A model generated the notes under the pieces. It searched no databases. It was not told the DNA's origin and worked only from the letters and a program-made list of their open reading frames with translations. DNA of 64,000 nucleotides from Campylobacter sp. 2014D-0216 (lineage in GTDB: Bacteria > Campylobacterota > Campylobacteria > Campylobacterales > Campylobacteraceae): contig NZ_CP063089.1 of NCBI RefSeq assembly GCF_014931215.1, positions 620,001-684,000 on the forward strand, in the 5' to 3' direction. This document shows, in pieces, positions 56,125 through 64,000 of the stretch. Within the stretch, counting starts at the first letter, position 1, and each line of letters opens with the position of its first letter. A program made the position numbers and the translations under genes.

Positions 56125-57330
56125 TTATTTTATTTTATTTTTATATTCATTTGTAAGATGTTTAAGTTCTTTTATAAAATGTATATAACCACCTTTATGC
56201 CAATTTTTTTGCGCATGAATGAGTGCTTGTCCTATCTTATAAGAATAGGTATTTTTAACTTTAACCCCTTCGCTGTGATAATCATCATAGCTTTGCAAAG
56301 GTGGGAGTTTTAAATAAGGTTTTGTTTGAAGATCTTTTTGAAACCGTCTTGCTAGTTTTTTGTGTTGTATATAAATTTTTAATAAATTAAAAGGCAGTAA
56401 AGGAAGTCTCTTTTTGTTTTTAGCGCATTCTATAAAAGCATAGCCTAGTTTATATGAGAGATGGTATTTTGTGCGTTGTGTTGATTGTTTGTTATCTTTA
56501 AAGAAAGAGCCTATATAAGGACTACCACCTAGATTAATCCATTGCTCGTAGTATTCTTGCCATTTAGGCCATGTTTGATTGCAAAATTTGCTATTCCAAA
56601 ATCGACTATTGGTGCCACAAGCATGGACAATAGAGGCATTTTGCATTAAATTGGTAAGATAATGAGTGCTTCCTGTGTATTTGTCTTTGAAATCTTTAAC
56701 TTTGAAATGATATTTTAAAACCATAAGAGTAAAAATACCCTGATCTTGCCAGTTTTTTGTGTGTTGTGATAGTTGGTTATAAATGAATTGATAGCATTGT
56801 AGAGGATTAGATATATGATCGGTAAAGACTAAAATTCCTGTTTGATAAACTCGTTCCTTAGGGTATTCTTTTTCTAAGGGCAGGGCTGTTTGGAGTAAAG
56901 TTTTACCTAATCTTGCGCCAAAGTGGTATTTTTTATTTTGTAATTTTTTTAACTCATGAATACTTTTTAATAATAAAACATCAAAATCAAGATAAATAAT
57001 GCTTTTGCATTCGTGTAAGAATTTAAAGGCTTCAAATCTAGCAAAAGCCATATGAGTCCATCTTTTTAGAAAAAATAAATTAGCAGCGTCTTTTTGGTTT
57101 TTTCCAAGCGAATGTAAAAACTCTTCTTGAGTAAAAGAGATAAAGTGTATGTTTTTGCCTTGAGTTATTTTGCGCATAATGTTTTGATCTTCTAGGCTAA
57201 AACCATCATGTAGGATGTAAAATACATCTACATGTTGTTTCATCACATCCATAATGTTAATAAGCAAAGTCCCTATGGTAAAGCTTGAATTTTTAGTCGC
57301 TGCTAACAAGATACCTAATTCGTATTTCAT
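56125..57330 (-). CDS. Glycosyltransferase, GT8 (LgtC-like) family
   Basis: 401-residue GT-A fold enzyme. N-terminal KYELGILLAATKNSSFTIGT and VFYILHDGFSLEDQ, then the metal-binding DxD in IIYLDFDVLLLKS at about residue 115 and HFGARLG. A Trp-rich NQTWPKWQEYYEQW region and a basic helical C-terminus follow, suggesting membrane association. It probably adds hexose to lipooligosaccharide or another surface glycan. It lies three bases before... the metI stop side of a methionine-uptake operon, an unexpected place, and may have been inserted there. Acceptor and donor unknown. Confidence 0.75.
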   Translation of the reverse strand: MKYELGILLAATKNSSFTIGTLLINIMDVMKQHVDVFYILHDGFSLEDQNIMRKITQGKNIHFISFTQEEFLHSLGKNQKDAANLFFLKRWTHMAFARFEAFKFLHECKSIIYLDFDVLLLKSIHELKKLQNKKYHFGARLGKTLLQTALPLEKEYPKERVYQTGILVFTDHISNPLQCYQFIYNQLSQHTKNWQDQGIFTLMVLKYHFKVKDFKDKYTGSTHYLTNLMQNASIVHACGTNSRFWNSKFCNQTWPKWQEYYEQWINLGGSPYIGSFFKDNKQSTQRTKYHLSYKLGYAFIECAKNKKRLPLLPFNLLKIYIQHKKLARRFQKDLQTKPYLKLPPLQSYDDYHSEGVKVKNTYSYKIGQALIHAQKNWHKGGYIHFIKELKHLTNEYKNKIK

Positions 57331-57333
57331 GTT

Positions 57334-57999
57334 TTATCTTTTTGTGATTTTATAAAGCATATTTCCTATAAATTGTATGATTTGCACTAAGACAATTAAA
57401 ATCACAACAGTTTGAATCATAATATCAGTTCTAAAGCGCTCATAACCATAGCGGATAGCCACATCCCCTAAGCCACCACCACCAACAGTTCCTGCCATAG
57501 CAGAAAATCCTATTACGATGATTAAAATTAAAGTGATACCGTTAATAATGCTTGGCAAAGCCTCACTAAACATTACTTTAAAGATAATTTGAGTTTTGCT
57601 AGCACCATAAGATCTTGCTGCCTCTATAATACCAGGATCTATTTCTTTAAATGCACTTTCTATCATTTTGGCTAAATAAGGTGCAATTCCTATAGTAAGT
57701 GGTACTATCGTAGCAGTTGTGCCTATGCTAATGCCAATGAGGTATTTTGTAAAAGGACTTAAAACCACAATAAGGACTAAAAATGGAAAAGATCTTAAAA
57801 TATTGATGATAAAATCCAAAACACTATAAATACCTTTGTTTTCACATAAACCACCTTTATCGGTAACAGTAAGCACAATTGCAGGGATTAGTGCGATTAA
57901 AAATGCTAAAAAAGTAGCTGTAAAACTCATATAAAGAGTTTCTAATAATGCTGGATATAATATATTTTCAAAATTTCTTATAATTGCCTCTATGTTCAT
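57334..57999 (-). CDS. metI: Methionine ABC transporter permease MetI
   Basis: 221-residue inner-membrane permease with five helices and the EAA loop (IIEAARSYGASKTQIIFKVM). I choose the ATG at 57999 ([10 protein letters not shown]), which shares one base with the metN stop; the frame is open five codons further upstream inside metN. Works with MetN and MetQ. Confidence 0.92.
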   Translation of the reverse strand: MNIEAIIRNFENILYPALLETLYMSFTATFLAFLIALIPAIVLTVTDKGGLCENKGIYSVLDFIINILRSFPFLVLIVVLSPFTKYLIGISIGTTATIVPLTIGIAPYLAKMIESAFKEIDPGIIEAARSYGASKTQIIFKVMFSEALPSIINGITLILIIVIGFSAMAGTVGGGGLGDVAIRYGYERFRTDIMIQTVVILIVLVQIIQFIGNMLYKITKR

Positions 58000-58955
58000 T
58001 ATGCAAGCTCCCAAATAACACCATTTTCTTGTAGGTAGTTTAAAACTTTTTCTTGATCTTTAGGTTCTATATTAATAACTAAATTTCCTAAAGCGTTATT
58101 ATTTAATTTTTCTATTTTACCCCAAACGATATTAAAATCAATGTTTAAATTTCTAGCCATATGGGTAATAATGCTTTGGTTTGCCTTTTCCTTGCAAAAA
58201 TATAAACGTACATTAATCCCACTTTGTGGTAAAAACTCACTTTCTCCCAAGAATTCACGCATTTTTTCACTTGGCTTTAAAAATAAATCTTCTATATTTC
58301 CTTGGCCTATGATTTGCCCATGCTCTAGTAAAACTGCTTTTTGTGCGATTTGTTTTACTACTTCCATTTCGTGGGTTACTAATACTACGCTGATGTTAAA
58401 TTCTTGATTGATTTTAGCAATAAGTTCTAAAATATTATTAGTGGTGTTTGGGTCTAATGCAGAAGTAGCCTCATCACTTAGTAATATTTTAGGATTTAAA
58501 GCAAGGGCTCTAGCTATGGCAACTCTTTGTTTTTGTCCACCGCTAAGCTCATTGGGATAAGCCTTGCTTTTAGCTAAAAGCCCCACAAGATCTAAAAGTT
58601 CATTAACTCTTCTTTGGATTTTACTTTTATCGTAATTGTGAATTTCTAAAGGCATGGCAACATTTTCAAATACACTTTTTCTACTCATAAGCGCAAAGTG
58701 CTGAAAGATCATTCCGATATCTTTTCTAAAAGTTCTAAGCTCTTTTTCTTTTAGAGTAGCTATTTCTTTACCAAAAACTTGTACGCTACCACTTTGATAA
58801 TTTTCTAAACCATTGATGCATCTTAATAGGGTGGATTTTCCTGCCCCGCTGTGTCCAACAAGGGCGTAAATTTCACCTTCTTTTACTTCTAGTGACACAT
58901 CATTGATAACTAATTCTTTGCCATAGTATTTTTTTAGATTTTGTATTTTTATCAC
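57999..58955 (-). CDS. metN: Methionine ABC transporter ATP-binding protein MetN
   Basis: 318-residue ABC ATPase energising methionine import: Walker [10 protein letters not shown], signature [15 protein letters not shown], Walker [14 protein letters not shown], switch His in VLVTHEM. The C-terminal ~75 residues ([20 protein letters not shown] ... [13 protein letters not shown]) are the NIL domain that binds methionine and inhibits transport. Four bases after valS, one base overlap with metI. Confidence 0.93.
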   Translation of the reverse strand: MIKIQNLKKYYGKELVINDVSLEVKEGEIYALVGHSGAGKSTLLRCINGLENYQSGSVQVFGKEIATLKEKELRTFRKDIGMIFQHFALMSRKSVFENVAMPLEIHNYDKSKIQRRVNELLDLVGLLAKSKAYPNELSGGQKQRVAIARALALNPKILLSDEATSALDPNTTNNILELIAKINQEFNISVVLVTHEMEVVKQIAQKAVLLEHGQIIGQGNIEDLFLKPSEKMREFLGESEFLPQSGINVRLYFCKEKANQSIITHMARNLNIDFNIVWGKIEKLNNNALGNLVINIEPKDQEKVLNYLQENGVIWELA

Positions 58956-58959
58956 TGAT

Positions 58960-61572
<2,613 letters not shown>

Positions 61573-61646
61573 GATTATTACCTTGAGAATGAAAATAAAT
61601 TGTTATGTTAGCTTAAAATTGTTAAAGAAGTTTTTAATTTTAGAAA

Positions 61647-62759
61647 TTAGTTATAAAAACTAATTTCTACTTTACGGTTGTTTTGTCTTTGAGAGTCAGA
61701 TTTATCTTTAGTAGGATAGGTATCCTTTCCCAAAGATTCGATCTCGATTACTTCGGTAAAACTAAAGAAGTGTTTAGCTACGTTCATTGCTCTATTCAAT
61801 CCTATCATGTAGTTTGCAAAAGCGCTTCCTCTATCATCTGCATAACCTTGAATTTTAACCTTTTTAATGATATCTTCTCTAGCTAGATTTTGATTGATTT
61901 TTTCTAATAAATCTTCATTGCTATATTCGCTATAGCCGTTTTTGTCAAATAAAAATTTCAGATTTGAAATTTTTACATCTACGTAGTTATATTTTTTCTT
62001 GTTTTTTTCAAATACGATATCTTTATTATATATACTTAGTTTCATATTATCATTAGAAAGCATATCAATAAAAACAGTTAGATTGTAATCTTGAGAGTTG
62101 TTTTTGATAGGGTTGATCATCTCTTTTAAAACCCCAATCCTATAATCACTTAAATTTTTACCATCTAAAACATAAACTTTGACAAAATCATTACTAAGTT
62201 GTGGTTCATAGCGACTTGTTTTGCCTTTTGCTATGTATTCTTGCATGGTATTTTTATAAGTATTGGTTTTTTTGTGAGTTTGTTTTACATCTTGTGTGTT
62301 TTTGTTTTGTATAGTTTGGGTTGTTTTTGTTTGGATTATTTGAGCATGAGATTGAGTTTTTTCTTTCTTTACTTCAGTGGTTGTGTTTTTTTCTTGTGCG
62401 CTAGTGTTGTTATCTTGTGTATTAACGCTTTCTTTTTGTGTAGTGGTATTTTCTTTTTGCATATTTACATTAGTGGTGTTTGGCTCTGATGTAATTGTGT
62501 TATTAGCTAAAGAGTTAGCCTGACTTTCATAAGGTTTTTCTTCGTTTGTTTGAGTGTGATTTTCATAAGTATTATGACTTAAGTAATTTTCTTCGTGATT
62601 ATATTGGTTGGTTGATGAACTATAGCTTTGATAAGAATTATTTTTCTTATAATCATATACATAGGTATTTGAAGAATCATCAAAATACCACATATAAAAT
62701 CCTATGCTAGCACCTAGTAATGCAACAAAAGCTACACTTAAAGCAATAATACTTTTCAT
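61647..62759 (-). CDS. Membrane-anchored protein with Asn/Thr-rich linker and OmpA-type C-terminus
   Basis: 370 residues: one N-terminal membrane helix (about 4-25), a low-complexity linker rich in Asn, Thr, Gln and Lys (about 30-170: NNTSAQEKNTTTEVKKEKT), then a folded region ending in an OmpA-like domain (about 300-370: IQGYADDRGSAFANYMIGLN-RAMNVAKHF ... SQRQNNRKVEISF) with the usual G-x-A-D and R-N-R-V positions. It likely spans the periplasm and binds peptidoglycan non-covalently. AAGGA precedes the ATG. A similar periplasmic protein gene lies beside valS in C. jejuni (from memory). Confidence 0.75.
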   Translation of the reverse strand: MKSIIALSVAFVALLGASIGFYMWYFDDSSNTYVYDYKKNNSYQSYSSSTNQYNHEENYLSHNTYENHTQTNEEKPYESQANSLANNTITSEPNTTNVNMQKENTTTQKESVNTQDNNTSAQEKNTTTEVKKEKTQSHAQIIQTKTTQTIQNKNTQDVKQTHKKTNTYKNTMQEYIAKGKTSRYEPQLSNDFVKVYVLDGKNLSDYRIGVLKEMINPIKNNSQDYNLTVFIDMLSNDNMKLSIYNKDIVFEKNKKKYNYVDVKISNLKFLFDKNGYSEYSNEDLLEKINQNLAREDIIKKVKIQGYADDRGSAFANYMIGLNRAMNVAKHFFSFTEVIEIESLGKDTYPTKDKSDSQRQNNRKVEISFYN

Positions 62760-62772
62760 TTTTATCCTTTTA

Positions 62773-62795
62773 AAAGTCCTTTTTTAAAGGACTTT
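62773..62795 (-). terminator. Terminator-like hairpin after ppa
   Basis: AAAGTCCTTT and AAAGGACTTT form a perfect 10-base-pair stem with a three-base loop, three bases after the ppa stop on the minus strand and followed by TTTT. It ends the adk-ppa transcript before the OmpA-type gene. Confidence 0.7.
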
Positions 62796-62797
62796 GA

Positions 62798-63316
62798 TTA
62801 TTTGTAATTTTTAATAGAATTTTCTAAAATTTCACTTGCTTTTTCGATACCTGCAAATTCTTTTACTTTTACCCATTTGTTTGGTTCAAGCATTTTGTAT
62901 GTTTCAAAGAAATTTTTGATCTTGTCTAAGCTTGCTTTTGGAAGATCATCTAGACTTTTAATGCTATCATACCTTGGGTCGATTTTGCTTACAGGAACAG
63001 CTAGTAATTTTTCATCCATACCACTTTCATCTTCCATTAGCAACACACCTATTAAACGACAAGGGATTACAGCACCTGCTTGAATAGGGTATTCATTTAA
63101 TACTAAAACATCAATAGGATCACCATCATCTGCAAGAGTATTTGGTATAAAACCATAGTTTGCTGGATAAAACATCGCTGAGTACATCACACGATCAACC
63201 ATAATAGCTCCGCTTTCTTTATCAAGTTCGTATTTGATATTGGATCCATAAGGAATTTCAATAACCGCATTTAACTTGTTTGGTACTTCTCCAACTTTAA
63301 TTTTGCTAATATCCAT
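62798..63316 (-). CDS. ppa: Inorganic pyrophosphatase
   Basis: 172-residue family I soluble pyrophosphatase, hydrolysing PPi from biosynthetic reactions. Metal-binding signature DDGDPIDVLVLNEYP, with upstream VIEIPYGSNIKYELDKESG and RVMYSAMFYPANYGFIPNT. Ten bases after adk. Confidence 0.96.
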   Translation of the reverse strand: MDISKIKVGEVPNKLNAVIEIPYGSNIKYELDKESGAIMVDRVMYSAMFYPANYGFIPNTLADDGDPIDVLVLNEYPIQAGAVIPCRLIGVLLMEDESGMDEKLLAVPVSKIDPRYDSIKSLDDLPKASLDKIKNFFETYKMLEPNKWVKVKEFAGIEKASEILENSIKNYK

Positions 63317-63326
63317 TTTTTATCCT

Positions 63327-63899
63327 TTATTTTAATAAATCATTAATTAAATTTTTCATATCCGCTACGATAGCTTCGATACTTCTTTCACCATTGATTA
63401 TATGGTGGATATTTTCTTTGGTATAGAAATTTGTTATTTCTTCTAAAGGTTCTAAATAAACTTTCATTCTATTGTTGAAAACTTCTTCATTATCATCAGC
63501 ACCTCTAGCACGCCCCAAAACTCTTTCTCTGGCAACTTCTTCACTAACTTTTACTTCTATAACACCTTTTAAATTTACTTCATTTTGATTTTTTAATACT
63601 TTATCAAACTCGAGCATTTGTTCCACGCTTCTTGGGTAACCATCGATAAGTATCGTGTTAGTTGGAGCGTTTTTTAAAGCCGTGATAATGGTATTTACAA
63701 CTACATCTAGTGGGACTAAATTCCCTTTAGAAATAAAACTATCAATGGTTTTTCCAAGTTCACTACCACTAGCAACTTCTGCTCTTAATAAATCTCCTGT
63801 AGAATAATGAGTAATGTTTGCATCATCTGCTGCAATAATGCTTGCATCAGTTGTTTTACCACTGCCTGGTGCGCCTATGATTAAAAATAATTGTTTCAT
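63327..63899 (-). CDS. adk: Adenylate kinase
   Basis: 190-residue kinase interconverting ATP, AMP and ADP. P-loop [15 protein letters not shown] near residue 8, AMP site [27 protein letters not shown] and the short [20 protein letters not shown], typical of short Adk proteins. The ATG overlaps the aspS stop by three bases. Confidence 0.95.
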   Translation of the reverse strand: MKQLFLIIGAPGSGKTTDASIIAADDANITHYSTGDLLRAEVASGSELGKTIDSFISKGNLVPLDVVVNTIITALKNAPTNTILIDGYPRSVEQMLEFDKVLKNQNEVNLKGVIEVKVSEEVARERVLGRARGADDNEEVFNNRMKVYLEPLEEITNFYTKENIHHIINGERSIEAIVADMKNLINDLLK

Positions 63900-64000
63900 T
63901 TAGTATTCTCCCTTAATCTTATACCTAATTCTCTCATTTGTTCATTGCTTACTTCGCTTGGAGCTTGAGTCATAAGACATTGTGCTCTTTGTGTTTTAGG
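63896..64000 (-). CDS. aspS: Aspartyl-tRNA synthetase, C-terminal end (partial)
   Basis: The last 34 codons of a gene entering from the right edge on the minus strand: [20 protein letters not shown] then [11 protein letters not shown]. This is the typical tail of bacterial AspRS, where PKT/A..A.CLMT.APS.V...QL.EL.I. is conserved. The order aspS-adk-ppa matches Campylobacter. Catalytic regions are outside the window. Confidence 0.88.
   Translation of the reverse strand, partial: PKTQRAQCLMTQAPSEVSNEQMRELGIRLRENTK

Overview
The window is AT-rich chromosomal DNA that reads throughout as a thermotolerant Campylobacter, probably a C. lari-group species rather than C. jejuni. Supporting features are AAGGA ribosome sites, overlapping start/stop codons, extended -10 promoters (TGnTAAAAT) and Campylobacter-type neighbourhoods (ftsE-ftsX-envC-like-pyrH-rpoZ-spoT-tyrS-amiA-mnmC; SDR-dapA-M16-pyrD-msbA-cysS-murJ; ddl-hydrolase-murF; pta-ackA; metQ-metI-metN-valS; ppa-adk-aspS). 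Family assignments come from motifs read in the translations; no database search was possible.

Layout. 1-3265: end of glyS, an M23 peptidase, a MidA-like methyltransferase and a convergent ribBA with a decayed second domain. 3312-3541: a consensus sigma70 promoter, tRNA-Gln and initiator tRNA-Met. 3542-17975: an accessory island ending at another CAT-anticodon tRNA (17976-18052). Its left part is a minus-strand set of small overlapping genes plus gene debris. Its right part is a plus-strand effector/immunity-like locus: three partial or complete copies of an effector cassette alternating with small membrane proteins, a PAAR-like (DUF4280-type) protein with a toxin-like tip and a likely immunity partner, then three proteins I do not recognise, with a duplicated 66-base junction.

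18105-34625: housekeeping. Divergent rodA and rluD, then a long plus-strand run with tRNA modification (trmB, mnmC), the FtsE-FtsX-EnvC-like-AmiA set for daughter-cell separation, pyrH, rpoZ, spoT and tyrS. amiA carries 18 perfect 12-base repeats. 34722-45854: a hypothetical exported protein, then a minus-strand block with rseP, pgsA, a FabL-type reductase, dapA, an M16 peptidase, pyrD, msbA, cysS and murJ. 45976-51793: a FapA/DUF342 protein, ruvA, ddl, an orphan Phd-like antitoxin, a hydrolase and murF. 51805-64000: flgH, pta-ackA, a methionine ABC transporter interrupted by a glycosyltransferase gene, valS, an OmpA-type protein, ppa, adk and the end of aspS.

The part most likely to hold something undescribed is 3542-17975. 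No VgrG, Hcp or sheath gene lies in the window, so any type VI secretion link is inference from the PAAR-like protein and the effector/immunity arrangement.
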